From Neopestalotiopsis rosae (taxonomy: Eukaryota > Ascomycota > Sordariomycetes > Amphisphaeriales > Sporocadaceae), in the NCBI GenBank assembly GCA_023078685.1, contig JALGAS010000002.1, positions 4,030,001-4,094,000 of the forward strand: a stretch of DNA of 64,000 bases. Reading direction: 5' to 3'. This document shows positions 46,487-57,543 of this stretch, piece by piece. Every line of letters starts with the position of its first letter. The first letter of the stretch is position 1. The notes beneath the pieces were generated by a model that had not been told where the DNA came from, ran no database searches, and worked only from the letters and a program-made list of their open reading frames with translations. A program made the translations under genes and the position numbers.

Positions 46487-47458
46487 GTAAGTACCATTTC
46501 CATTCAATCCATTCCATCACCATCTTTCCATCAGCCAACAATCAACCCACTCTTCCACATTCAATCTTCATTCGACCTTGCACACACAATCCGTCTGCAG
46601 TTCACAATCGATTCTCTGCATCTCTATTCCATCCATTGTCTGTCAGAATTCCTCCCATCACTGGTAAGTTTGTCCTGCCCATGTCACTGCATATTGACCA
46701 TTACTTCCTATCCCATCGTCTTCTATCTCAAAGTTGTGCACATCATCATTGCATTTTCTTTTTCAACTGCTTCGTCATCACTATCTTCCAATACTTCACA
46801 TCACTGGCGGATTTCTGAGTTGCATTGCTGCACAGTATGCCTCTCTGACATCTGTCACTCCTCATCATTCCCATCATCTCCCAAATTTGTACATTCAAAA
46901 CTGCTTCACAAATTTTTGTCTGGCAATTTTTCCTATTGCAAATGAAAATTCACTGCACCAATTCTTCCTGCCCCTCCATTTTTGAAACTTACACCTTTTC
47001 AAATTTTCCGCGTCTGCACACGCTCAAAGCTGTCCCCCACCATCATCACCAGCTTCAAGCAACTTCCACACACTGGACCCACTCTCCATTACTTGGCCGC
47101 CTTTTCACTCTGCAGCCAATTTTTTTCTTCTTCTCTGCACTTCATCTTCAATCATCCCAATGAATATCCATTCTTGGAACTTTGACTCTGACAAATCTCA
47201 ACTTCAGACCAGCTTCATTCCAGCTCTCGTCAGAACGTCCGCGTATAGGTCGTTCTCAGTAAGTAAGTCACTTCCTCCACTTCACTCATCGTGACTGAGC
47301 ATCTCTAACATTACTTTTTTTCAGCCAATCCTTCCGCACAAGACATCCGACTACAGGTTGTCTTTCCTTCTTCTCTCAGATCCAGGTAAGTTCTTCTCTA
47401 CCCCTCCTTGCCCCTCACTTTCATCTGTTTCAGCAGTCTCTAACATTTGCATCACCAG
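46487..47458 (+). other. leader with three probable 5'-UTR introns
   Basis: Upstream of the 486-residue gene, three GT..AG segments look like leader introns: about 46487-47207 (GTAAGT .. ACTTCAG, 721 bp), 47259-47324 (GTAAGT .. TTTCAG, branch CTCTAAC) and 47386-47458 (GTAAGT .. CACCAG, branch CTCTAAC). The two short ones have good branch sites. The long one is inferred from its ends only. Leader introns of this kind are common in highly expressed fungal genes. Confidence 0.55.
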
Positions 47459-47493
47459 ACCAATTCTCAATCTACGAACGATCAACGATCACA

Positions 47494-48954
47494 ATGGAGG
47501 CCCAGTTGCCCAAGATGTCTTTCAACAACGAGACCACCACCACCGGCTCTCTTAACAGCCGCGTCCGCGCCACCCGCATTGCCTCCGGTGGCCGCACTTC
47601 CTCCCTCCGCATTCGTCACCGCGACGTTTCCGCTGCATCCACTCTCTCGAAGATGAGTGCCAAGACCATTGACGATACCCCTGCTGCCCTTGGTGCGTCC
47701 ATCACCACTGGTACCGCTTCCGACCAGGACATTCCTGTCACTCAGTACGCCATGGTTCCCAACGAGGTTCACGATATCCAGCTCTCCCCCATCCGTGTTC
47801 GTTCCCCCCGCGTTCTTCCTCTTGCTGCCATCGAGACCAATCTTCGCCTCGGCAACGGTCTTGAGGTTGATGCTCAGAAGCTTCTCCCCATGGCTGATGA
47901 GCTTGAGGCTGCCCGTGAGGATCGTCGTTTCCCCAACACTACTGCCTCCTACACCGACGCTCAGGCTGTCATCGACGACTACGAGCATCTCATCGCTCTT
48001 CAGCAGCACGCTCCTGGCTCTCAGCAGTACAACACTCTGTTCGTTGAGAATGCTCGTCGCATCCAGGATCGTGACTCTGAGGTCGTTCACGAGAACCATG
48101 ATGCTCATGTTCGTCACACTGTTCAGGCTCTCCTTCGTAACCAGGATGTCGGCTCGGACATCAGCGTTCTCGTTCGCCAGGCTGCTAGAACCGCCAGTGC
48201 CAACGCTGTCGAACGTGCTCTGGCCAACAACCAGCAGCTCGTCCACGCTGACCTTGTCCGTGACGTCTCTCAGGCTGTCACTCATACCTTGGCTGATCAG
48301 GGTCTTGTCGGTGCTCAGGATCTTGACTTTGAGGCTCTCTTTGAGGACATCTTCTCTACCATCGAGGCTAGAATCCTTGATGCTACTGGTCCTCTTCGTA
48401 TCAACACTAACCGTATCCGTGAGGCTGCTGACGATCACCGTGTCGCCAACCAGGAGCTTCGTGATGCCAACAACGATCACCGTGTCGCCAACAATGATCA
48501 CCGTGTTGCCATCACCAATCTCACTACTCAGGTTGGCGCCTTGAACACCAATGTTGGAGCTGTCAGTGCTCATGTCAACGTCCTTGGCTCTTTGGCCCAG
48601 GTCATCAACAGCAACATGAACCAGACCAGCGATCATGTCGGCCAGCTTGGCAACGATCTCCAAGGTCTTCAGCAGATTCTCGCCATGCTTCCCGGCCTCA
48701 TCCAGGAGGCTCTTCAGCAGGCTCTCCCAGCTGCTATCCAGGCTGCTCTCACCCAGATCCTCTCCGGTTCTCTTCACAACGCCAATGGCAAGCTTCCTTT
48801 CATGGTCGCTGCCCAGTCCGTCGCTTCTTCTCAGACTGAGATCACCACAGAGAAGAACACCAAGGACTCGAAGAAGTCAAAGAAGCGTGGCTTCTTCGCC
48901 CGTCTGTTCAAGCGTGGCGGAAAGAAGGACGGCGAGGACGGTGCCGCCAACTGA
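47494..48954 (+). CDS. conserved-looking hypothetical protein, probably highly expressed
   Basis: A 486-residue protein in one coding exon, starting at ATG in a good context (CACAATGG). I do not recognise the family. Codon choice is strongly biased to C-ending codons, as in HSP60 nearby, which points to high expression; the bias also produces a long stop-free frame on the other strand that is not a gene. The first 100 residues are Ser/Thr/Arg-rich and probably disordered. The middle is helical (ELEAAREDRR, QALLRNQDVGSD). Three copies of DDHRVAN/NDHRVAN occur at about 313-340. Heptad-like Gln/Leu/Asn helices (LQGLQQILAMLPGLIQEALQQ) follow. The end is strongly basic with aromatics (KKRGFFARLFKRGGKK), a possible membrane-surface-binding helix. 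No signal peptide or membrane segment is seen. A structural role is a guess. Confidence 0.82.
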   Translation: MEAQLPKMSFNNETTTTGSLNSRVRATRIASGGRTSSLRIRHRDVSAASTLSKMSAKTIDDTPAALGASITTGTASDQDIPVTQYAMVPNEVHDIQLSPIRVRSPRVLPLAAIETNLRLGNGLEVDAQKLLPMADELEAAREDRRFPNTTASYTDAQAVIDDYEHLIALQQHAPGSQQYNTLFVENARRIQDRDSEVVHENHDAHVRHTVQALLRNQDVGSDISVLVRQAARTASANAVERALANNQQLVHADLVRDVSQAVTHTLADQGLVGAQDLDFEALFEDIFSTIEARILDATGPLRINTNRIREAADDHRVANQELRDANNDHRVANNDHRVAITNLTTQVGALNTNVGAVSAHVNVLGSLAQVINSNMNQTSDHVGQLGNDLQGLQQILAMLPGLIQEALQQALPAAIQAALTQILSGSLHNANGKLPFMVAAQSVASSQTEITTEKNTKDSKKSKKRGFFARLFKRGGKKDGEDGAAN

Positions 48955-50007
48955 AGCTGATCAAACCACCATCTGAGCTACTCTCTGACCTTGATCCTTT
49001 TGCTTCTTCTCAGGGAATTGCTTTTCCCTTATTTCCATTATCATCTCTCCGGCATGAGTAGCGTGTGGGAGTGAATAATGAGAGCCCAGATGGCCAATGT
49101 AATGATAATACTAGATAGAAAATGGCCGATGAAAAACCAAACCTGTAGTGTCTTTCCATGATAATTGTGATGTTCGTGACTGTTTGATGACTTGAAGTTC
49201 ACTAACAATCAGTATCTCAAATGTGAAGATGTATTTTGGTGTTGACAGTAGTATCACCGATTTCAGTTGCTCAGGTGCTCACGTAGTGCTTGACGATGTT
49301 TGGAGAACATGAAAGGCATTGGCCTGCGGTGATGTCCAGTAGTCTGTAGATTCCAGTGTGGATGTATGCAGTGATCTTTTTACTTGCCATTTCATCAATT
49401 GAACAGTTCTTCAAGGTGGTGGATGCCTTGGAAAACATCGCGGCAGAAATATGATGGAGCACACTCTGATGATGACATCCACCTTTGAGTTGCTGGCGAT
49501 CACGTAACACTCGCGCAGGAGTTGGAAGAGTTTGGGTCGTGATGATGGCGGCAGCCTTGGACTTCCTGTGGACAAGGCTCTTTAGTGGAGTAAGCACATC
49601 TCTTCCACCCAGTCACACAGAGCTCGCATTATGCAGGTTGACTAGGTACGGAGGAAACCAGGGTGGATGATTGAATGGTCGCTCAAGCGATGCCAGGTCG
49701 TGATCGACTCACGGCCAAGATCGTGTGCAGCTTGTCGCTTTTCTTCTAGATTCTCGCCGAGAGGCTGGTCTGTCTTGCGAAGGCAACAGGAGGATTGCCA
49801 AGATGACGCCTTGAGTATGGCTCATAGGTGGCGATGGCACATGATGAAAAGGCAGTGAAGGAGATGAACTTGGTAGATCGCGGCAGTTCACGCACTTGAT
49901 GGATTGAATTATCTCAAATATTCCATTAATATCTCCTGGTCCTGTCATCAGTTACAAGCAGCTTTGATACACATAGCCACGAAATGAAGACATTGGCGTC
50001 GTGCTCT
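48955..50007. other. intergenic, no gene seen
   Basis: This is the 3' flank of the 486-residue gene and the downstream flank of the small minus-strand gene. A minus-strand frame at 49597-49271 has protein-like stretches but neither an ATG nor splice support. Confidence 0.45.
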
Positions 50008-50356
50008 TCATTGGCGCTCCTTCCCGCCTTGATTACTATACTTGGTCGAGACAGAGGACGGCAGCGAGTCACCAGTGCCGGTGATGACCTCACCGACACC
50101 CGGACCATGCTTGCCCATCCTCTTCTCATCGGAGACGGGGTTGTCAGCTGCCTCGCTGAGCATCTGGGCGCCCAGACCGCCAGCAGTGGGCTGAGTGTTG
50201 TGGTATCCTGCCTTTGAGGGGATGATGTTTGGCTTTGCGGCATCCTCGGGGACTTTCAAAATATCAGTCATGATCTAGGAAGGGAATAAAGGAACAAGAT
50301 TTACCTTTGGTGCCGTCCTTGGCCATCTGGTTGAGATCTGCTCCCTCGTACGACAT
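50008..50356 (-). CDS. small hydrophilic protein, 98 residues
   Basis: Two exons, 50356..50305 and 50252..50008, with a 52-bp intron (GTAAAT..TTGAAAG, branch CTGAT). The protein begins MSYEGADLNQMAKDGTKVPE and contains a Gly/Pro-rich middle (GGLGAQML, SDEKRMGKHGPGVGEVITG). It has no hydrophobic segment and looks soluble and disordered. The reading frame across the junction and the typical gene ends support it as real. I cannot name a family. Its hydrophilic, Gly- and Lys-rich character recalls small stress- or conidiation-related proteins, but that is only a resemblance. Confidence 0.65.
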
Positions 50357-51822
50357 TGTAACTACGTATGTAATGTTCAATTTTGTTTGTCACAGTAGGT
50401 TCTCCTTAATAGATCATAGCAAGAAATTCGAATGGCAAGAAAGAGTTTGGTATCTGAGTATCTCAGATGGGGTATAATATAGGAAGCTGTCACTTAGCCG
50501 TGATGTCACGACTCCAAGGTTGTGGGGTTTTAGCACAACACCAACCGTCATCGTAGCTTATAGACGTTGTTCCTGCATGAGGTCTACTCTCGTCAAAAGA
50601 GCCGAACATGTGCTTCTTGACCAGGGTAAATAACTTGATTAAAAGTATTAGTGTACGACCAGCAAGCATCAAATGTCTGCCATAAAGCTCATTCCAGTGT
50701 GTTGATACAAGTGGAAGCTCAAAGCATACCCGCCCTGCGTTTCGCCGACATGATCAAAGTCTAATCGGCATGCAGGCATTGAAGCCAATGTCTCAAGGAA
50801 CACTTGACTGCCATTACCAAGCTGTATGACCTGATATTAGATGCGCACACTCTATCGCAAACCTCTTCTGCTAGAACCAAAGGAACGATACAGCTGTAAA
50901 TATGACACTGCCATGAGTGGATACGTGTTGAGTCGAGTATAGTCTACACTGTGCATGTTTTCTTGCCCGGGTCGGCAGCAGTGGGATTATCATACCATAG
51001 CCATACCATCAATTGATTTTTTAATTTGAGGAAAGCTGGTGATTTGATAACGACGTCGTAGAAAGAAAGATACGAGTTGGGAGAGCTTGCAACTTCTAGT
51101 GATTCTTAGGCAGATTCTCCCTTAAGCACATCTTCCAAGTATATCTGCACAGTACGCCAGCGACTTGGCCCATTTGTCCTGCTCATGACTCTAGCTTCCC
51201 CATCTGCTTGGTAATGCTTTGTACGCTAATAAGCCCTGGAATCGACACCCGGATGTTTTTAACTGTAGCGCGACAGCTCAGGGGTTGACGCGGTGTCTAG
51301 CGGCACAGTGAGAATAGTTACGATGCTCATAGAAGATTGCAAGTGCGGCATTGCTTTCCTCCAGCGATTTCTCTGTATTGCTACGTACGAAGGCTTCCGA
51401 AAGATCATATCGTCTTCGGCAAAACATGGAGTCATGGACAACATCCACAGTAAACACGTCCACTGAACACGATGATATCCAATCAACGACGGGCTTTTCC
51501 GCAAAAATAAGTCTGGACCCGTGTTGAAGTTCCACGATTTTCTATGACCACTAAGCCGACGAGGGCGCGATGCTGAGTTGGGCTTAGCGCACACTACCTC
51601 GGCTCTTGAGCGATGCGCTCCGTGCATCTCGACGTGAGGACGCATGGAAATTTTTTGAAGCTTTCCCCAGGCTCGCCAACGTCTTTTCTCCCGTCTCTCC
51701 CAACCAACAATCATCCAGAGCTTCGCCTCTTTCTCTCCTCAACCTCTGCGAAAGTTCTGTTCCTCCTCTTCCGTTGTCACTTTTCTTCTTCTTCCTGTAT
51801 AATACATTGTAATCACATCACA
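50357..51822. other. intergenic region upstream of HSP60
   Basis: No supported gene. A minus-strand frame at 51714-51259 overlaps a second frame and has no domain. The last 200 bp, rich in TCTTC/CTC, are the HSP60 leader. No perfect heat-shock element (nGAAnnTTCnnGAAn) was found by eye. Confidence 0.4.
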
Positions 51823-53720
51823 ATGCAGCGCGCTCTGTCCTCCCGATCCCGGACTTCGGTCCTCAACTCGGCTGCTGCTGCCGCCAAGTACCGGCCCGGT
51901 GCAGGTCTGTCCCAGCAACTGCGATTTGCGCACAAGGTAAGCTTCAACGGATTGTCTGAGGGTCTGATACATATCAATCGATGAGCAAAAAGCTGACTAA
52001 CTTGTTCACAGGAGCTGAAGTTCGGTGTTGAGGGCCGTGCTGCCCTGCTGGCTGGTGTCGAGACCCTCGCAAAGGCCGTTGCCACCACCCTGGGTCCCAA
52101 GGGCCGAAATGTCCTCATTGAGTCGTCGTACGGCTCCCCCAAGATCACAAAGGGTAGGTCACATTGATATAATGATTGTCTGCGGTCGATTGGAGACTAA
52201 CAAGAAGAACAGACGGTGTCACAGTCGCACGCGCCATTAGCCTGCAAGACAAGTTCGAGAACCTCGGTGCCAGACTCCTCCAGGATGTTGCCTCGAAAAC
52301 CAACGAGTCCGCCGGTGACGGTACCACCAGTGCTACTGTCCTCGCCCGTGCCATCTTCTCCGAGACCGTCAAGAACGTCGCCGCCGGCTGCAACCCCATG
52401 GACCTGCGCCGTGGTACCCAGGCTGCCGTTGAGGCCGTCGTTGAGTACCTCCAGAAGAACAAGCGCGACATCACCACCAGTGCTGAGATTGCTCAGGTCG
52501 CCACCATCTCTGCCAACGGCGACACTCACATTGGTAACCTGATTGCCAACGCCATGGAGAAGGTCGGTAAGGAGGGTGTCATCACCGTCAAGGAGGGCAA
52601 GACTCTCAATGACGAGCTCGAGGTTACCGAGGGTATGCGCTTCGACCGTGGTTTCGTCTCCCCCTACTTCATCACCGACGCCAAGGCCCAGAAGGTTGAG
52701 TTCGAGAAGCCCCTGATCCTGCTCTCTGAGAAGAAGATCTCCTCCGTCCAGGACATCATCCCCGCTCTTGAGGCCTCTACCCAGCAGCGCCGCCCCCTGG
52801 TCATCATTGCCGAGGACATTGATGGCGAGGCTCTGGCCGTCTGTATCCTGAACAAGCTCCGTGGCCAGCTCCAGGTTGCCGCCGTCAAGGCTCCCGGCTT
52901 CGGTGACAACCGCAAGTCCATCCTGGGCGATCTTGCCGTTCTCACCAACGGTACCGTCTTCACTGACGAGCTCGACATCAAGCTCGAGAAGGCCACCCCC
53001 GACCTGCTCGGTTCGACCGGCTCCATCACCATCACCAAGGAGGACACCATCATCCTCAACGGTGAGGGAAGCAAGGACAACATTGCTCAGCGCTGCGAGC
53101 AGATCCGTGGCGTCATGGCCGACCCCTCCACCTCCGACTACGAGAAGGAGAAGCTCCAGGAGCGTCTCGCTAAGCTCTCTGGTGGTGTCGCCGTCATCAA
53201 GGTCGGTGGCTCCTCCGAGGTTGAGGTCGGTGAGAAGAAGGACCGCTTCGTCGATGCTCTTAACGCCACCCGTGCCGCCGTCGAGGAGGGTATCCTGCCC
53301 GGTGGTGGTACTGCCTTGATCAAGGCATCCGTCCACGCCCTGAAGGACGTCAAGCCCTCCAACTTCGACCAGCAGCTCGGTGTCAGCATCGTTAAGAACG
53401 CCATCACCCGCCCTGCCAAGACTATTGTCGAGAACGCCGGTCTCGAGGGTTCCGTTGTCGTTGGCAAGCTCTCCGACGAGTTCAGCAACGACTTCAACAA
53501 GGGTTTCAACAGCGCCACTGGCGAGTACGTTGACATGATCTCTGCTGGTATCCTTGACCCCTTCAAGGTTGTCCGCACTGGTCTCGTTGATGCCAGCGGT
53601 GTTGCTTCCCTGCTCGGTACCACCGAGGTCGCCATTGTCGAGGCCCCTGAGGAGAAGGGCCCTGCTCCTGGCGGCATGGGTGGTATGGGAGGTATGGGCG
53701 GCATGCCTGGAATGATGTAA
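51823..53720 (+). CDS. hsp60: mitochondrial chaperonin HSP60
   Basis: Three exons: 51823..51936, 52012..52153 and 52213..53720, with introns of 75 and 59 bp. The protein has 587 residues, the normal HSP60 length. Residues 1-38 form a mitochondrial targeting peptide (Arg/Ser/Ala-rich, ending RFAHK at the exon border). Group I chaperonin hallmarks follow in order: [21 protein letters not shown] (split by intron 2), [16 protein letters not shown], the signature [12 protein letters not shown], and the C-terminal GGM repeats ending GGMPGMM. It folds imported proteins in the mitochondrial matrix with HSP10 and ATP. Codons are strongly biased, consistent with high expression. Long stop-free frames on the opposite strand are artefacts of that bias. 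Confidence 0.98.
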
Positions 53721-55068
53721 TTGTCATGATTCTATCTTCCTTGCAAAGCGTCTATTCCCTTTTTCCCTTGTATCAAAACATAAAAATTCGGGCCGGTGGG
53801 GCTCCGGGGCATTTGGTTATGGTGTTACGATGATATGGATGCATTTCCCGACCATGTAATCTCTCCTCTCTACTCTGCCTCACTCACGCCTTTACCTTGT
53901 TCCATACTCCTTGATATCCAAAGCAGGCGTTGTAAAACAAAAGAGTTGTATTATAGTCTAGAAAGCAACTTATGCTACATGATGACGAAAAGTCAATTGA
54001 ATAAAAAAAATCGTTAAACAAACACTTTTGGGCTTTCGATTGGGCACTCGTTCAGGCAGCTGTGATTCAAGACACGCTTTGCTCAATTAATGTCTGCCTG
54101 CATCAGTATATCGCCCAATGAGACAAAGTATATGGAATCTGATGGTGACGAATTGTCTGACTGAGCCAATCTCCCGTCAGATCTTTTCGTCGTAATGTCG
54201 GGAGGCTTAGGCAATCAACGAATGTATGTAGTTCAGGCATCAACTTGGCACTCAAGTGCTCTCCGGCTATGGCTACCTACCTACCTACCTCTAGCTCTAG
54301 CGAAGACATGGAAAGAAGTACGATCGAACACTAGAATCTAGTTTGGATGTTTAGCACAGGTACCACGTCCGCCGGTCCAACAAATCGGGTCGTATGGAGC
54401 CCATGATGTAGTATAATTAAACGTGCCTATGGAAAAAGAGATAATAAAAGAAAAGAAAAAAAACATGATGGAAATGATGGATCACGTGCATGGATCACCA
54501 TACAGCCAGTCCCAAGCCAAGGCCAGTCAAGCCAGTCGAGCCAGTCCCAGTTGCTACCGTGTTGCCCGCGACGACAGTGGGATGATTGGGATTCCAAGTT
54601 AACAAAGCTGGAAACTTGGCCCACCCCAAGCACCTACCGACCCCACCATAAGCTGGAGCCCTGTCCGCTATGTATTGTTGATTTTCGCTGGCGCAGCCTT
54701 GGACCCGAGAATCTCCCCTCCATCCCCCCCTCAATTCTCGAGAGCACTTCCTTACCACCTACCCGCCGCCTTGTGAGTGAATGATACCAAAAGCTACCCA
54801 CCAAAACTCCTTCCTCTTCCCTTTCTTCTGACCGCAATTCTTCCTCCCCAAAGGCAACAAGATAAAATCTTCGCTTTTTTCTGTGTACGTGTCAGACCCC
54901 TTCTCGGCCCTTGCCACTTCTACGCACAAATACTATTCCCTTGTTCCTGAACCCGCCAATACTCTTGTCTCTCGTTGCCTACGTCGACCCGACTACCCCG
55001 CTGACCATTATCTGCTTGCAGCTCTTGACCAAATCGTCATTTTCGCGACCTAAAACCACATCACCACA
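53721..55068. other. intergenic between HSP60 and cofilin
   Basis: The 3' flank of HSP60 is followed by the cofilin promoter. It includes a CTAC microsatellite near 54279-54294 and small CCAGTC-type repeats at 54505-54550. The last 250 bp are CT-rich leader sequence. No gene is seen. Confidence 0.45.
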
Positions 55069-55952
55069 ATGGTAAGCCAGCACGCCAAAGTTCAGGTCAA
55101 GCCCAAAGTACTAACTTTGCCATGTCATATAGTCTCAGTCAGGGTTCGTAGTCTCGTCACTCCCAAATCACGCATCATCCCCTATCGCATGATCCACCCA
55201 GTCTCCTTTTCCGCTACAGCACAACCGGCGGCTGAAGAAGTCAAGAGAGAACAACAACAACACTTGATCCCGCACGCGCCGCACGAAACCATGGACCACG
55301 ATACTAACATCCACTTGCTCCAGAGCCTCCGTCTCGCAGGAATGCATAAACGCATTCAACGACCTCAAGTTGGCCAAGAAGTCCAAGTTCATCATCTTCA
55401 AGCTGTCCGACAACAACCGTGAGATCGTTGTCGAAGAGGCCTCTACCGACGGTGACTGGGAGGTTTTCCGCGAGAAGCTCGTCAACGCCCAGCACAAGAG
55501 CAAGACTGTATGTTTCTGCTGCCCAAATGCGACCTATATTCGGGAAAAGACAGAGTGCTGATATAATTGTAGGGCGCTGTTGGCAAGGGTCCCCGTTACG
55601 CCGTCTACGACTTCGAGTACCAGCTTGCTTCCGGCGAGGGTTCGCGGTAAGTGCATGGACCGTCGAAGATCTTCAAACTTGCGACACCCCAAATGCTGAT
55701 ATCACTCTAGAAACAAGATCACCTTCATTGCCTGGTCGCCCGATGATGCTGGTGTCATGGTAAGGTCATGAACTCAGGATTCAAAAGTAGCTCCTTTTCT
55801 AACTCATCCTTCAGGCCAAGATGGTGTACGCCTCCTCCAAGGATGCGCTCAAGCGTGCCCTGAACGGCATTGCCACCGAGATCCAGGCCAACGACCAAGA
55901 TGACATCGAGTACGACACCGTGCTGAAGACCGTCAGCAAGGGTCTTGCCTAA
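55069..55952 (+). CDS. cof1: cofilin / ADF-homology actin-severing protein
   Basis: Six exons: 55069..55071 (ATG only), 55133..55143 (11 nt), 55324..55507, 55573..55646, 55711..55759 and 55815..55952. The introns are 61, 180, 65, 64 and 55 bp; the first two have the branch site TACTAAC. The protein has 152 residues, normal for fungal cofilin. ADF signs in order: [20 protein letters not shown] at the N-terminus (phospho-Ser/actin-binding region), [46 protein letters not shown], then the long actin-binding helix [16 protein letters not shown]. It binds and severs ADP-actin filaments in the cytoplasm. The start exons were fixed by protein continuity; no other start restores the conserved N-terminus. 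Confidence 0.96.
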
Positions 55953-56366
55953 ATTATCAACGACAACTCGAACTGTGGAAGTAATACAAAACCCAGAGTC
56001 GGCTCCCCAAGGAAGCAACGGATGGGATATGACGATCACGAAACCAATTATCGGGGAAGCATGGTGGACGGAACTCCTCTCCAGATGACTCTTGTCAGTT
56101 CGCTTATGGTGAACACGGGGAGCAAAACATTGGTCCTTCTTGCTGCAGAGATCTGACTTGATTTTTTTCCGGAGTTGATGTTGGCCGGCTACTTAGAGGA
56201 TACTCGGCGTGTTATACATTAAAGCAAGCAAAAAACCTCGGTTCTGAATCGTAGAGCATTCCGTTCGACCCTTTGATGGGCATTGATCAATTCCTCTCTT
56301 TGGTATCATATGCATGCGCTTTCAACTGCTGTGACTGACTACATCTGAATCTACCTTGACCCTGCA
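55953..56366. other. convergent 3' intergenic gap
   Basis: This is the space between the stop codons of cofilin and the ubiquitin-like gene on the other strand. No gene. Confidence 0.5.
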
Positions 56367-57078
56367 TTATTTTTTACTCTTGTATGCCGACTGGAACGTT
56401 TCGAACAGTTCCGATGCCTCTTTCTCGTCCCGTATTCTTTGCAACAAGAAACCCTTCAAGTCGTCCCAGAACTCGGTCGTCTCAACTGTGGCCGTACCGC
56501 TCGTACCCTGAGCAACATCTGCGCTCGGTTCCGGTTCCTTCTTGACGGCAGCCGCAGCACCGCCGAGCACCATAACGCTGAACTCGACAGCCATGCTTTC
56601 ATCCTCGCCTAATAACTCCTTGAGAATCTTGGAGTCGACCACGGGCTTCTTCTTATACAACAGCTTGATCTTGTCTAGCGGTGCACCCGTCTCCTCGACG
56701 ACCTTCTGCTTAAAGTCGAGCACCGACGTGTTGAGGGGCTGAGAGGTGAGCTTAATATCGAGCGGTGGGTTGCGCAGCGACTTGAGTGTGACGGTGATGG
56801 ATCGCTCAGAGCCAGGCGCAGATCGAGAGGCTGCCGAGCTGGGCTTGGACATTTGGCGGGGTGCGCGGGGCAGGATGTACTATATGCGACGTGAGTTTTC
56901 ATGATAATATTTCCCAAATGCGTCGCAAGTACGACATAATCGTATGCTTTCGTCAGAAGAAACCTACAGCAGTTCTAGGAGGGTATTCCTTGGGGTCCTG
57001 CACATGATCCGGCGACAGCTTGACGGGGCGGGGATCAAGCGCCGCCAGGAATTGCTTGGCAAAGGCTACTTCGGCCAT
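56367..57078 (-). CDS. get5: GET5/MDY2-like ubiquitin-like domain protein
   Basis: Two exons, 57078..56968 and 56879..56367, with an 88-bp intron (GTAGGT..ATATAG). The protein has 207 residues. Exon 1 gives MAEVAFAKQFLAALDPRPVK, the short N-terminal helix that in fungal GET5 binds GET4. After the join YILPRAPRQ comes a ubiquitin-like fold (about 57-135): ITVTLKSLRNPPLDIKL, VLDFKQKVVEETGAPLDKIKLLYKKKPV. The C-terminal helix (FLLQRIRDEKEASELFETFQ) would be the dimerisation part. Together with SGT2 and GET4 it hands tail-anchored proteins to GET3 in the cytosol. The start chosen is the internal ATG at 57078; an upstream in-frame ATG at 57162 would add 28 residues. Confidence 0.78.
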
Positions 57079-57543
57079 ATTTGCGAGCTGCTGAGGAGTG
57101 TAGTGTTGGTATGGGTATGAGGAGTAGAGGGTCGGTGTGTCGTCGATTCTGCCGTCTGCCATATAGATGATCACAGAATCGGGGACAGGTCCAAGATAGC
57201 TGTACTGTACGGAGTGCGGGCGTGCCGTTGGTAGTGGGTAGGCGGAGTGAGGTCAGGATCGCACAAGCCACGATAGTGGGATGTCCCTGGGATCTGAAAA
57301 GTGGCTTGAGCTCTGAAAGTTTAAGCCACAAGATCCTGAAAGCCGAACGTCGAAAGTTTATGGTCGCGGTGGGGGGCGCTAAGATAAGATAAGGATTTAT
57401 CGAGGAAAAAAGTTCTGGGAGCAAGTGGGTTGCTAATAGTTTTGGAGCCGAAGCGCCTGTTCCTTCAGTCCTTCCTGTCTTTCTTTTCCTTCCAGACATA
57501 TACCCATTTTTTGCGTTTTCACATTCTGGAATATAATTTCAAA
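57079..57543. promoter_or_regulatory. divergent promoter of GET5-like gene and NOP2
   Basis: A gap of about 465 bp between divergent starts. No coding frame beyond the short upstream extension of GET5. Confidence 0.45.

Noticed and set aside
47482..48777. 431-codon open frame antisense to the 486-residue gene
   Set aside because: Same cause: strong codon bias of the sense gene. Low-complexity Ser/Val/Leu text, no domain.
51259..51714. 151-codon minus-strand frame upstream of HSP60
   Set aside because: Overlaps another frame, no recognised domain, and lies in the HSP60 promoter.
51600..51822. heat-shock element upstream of HSP60
   Set aside because: Only GAAGCTTTCC-like text with the wrong spacing; no perfect element found by eye.
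52197..53336. 379-codon open frame antisense to HSP60
   Set aside because: Produced by the C-ending codon bias of HSP60; repetitive Leu/Val/Gly/Asp composition and no start context or splice sites.
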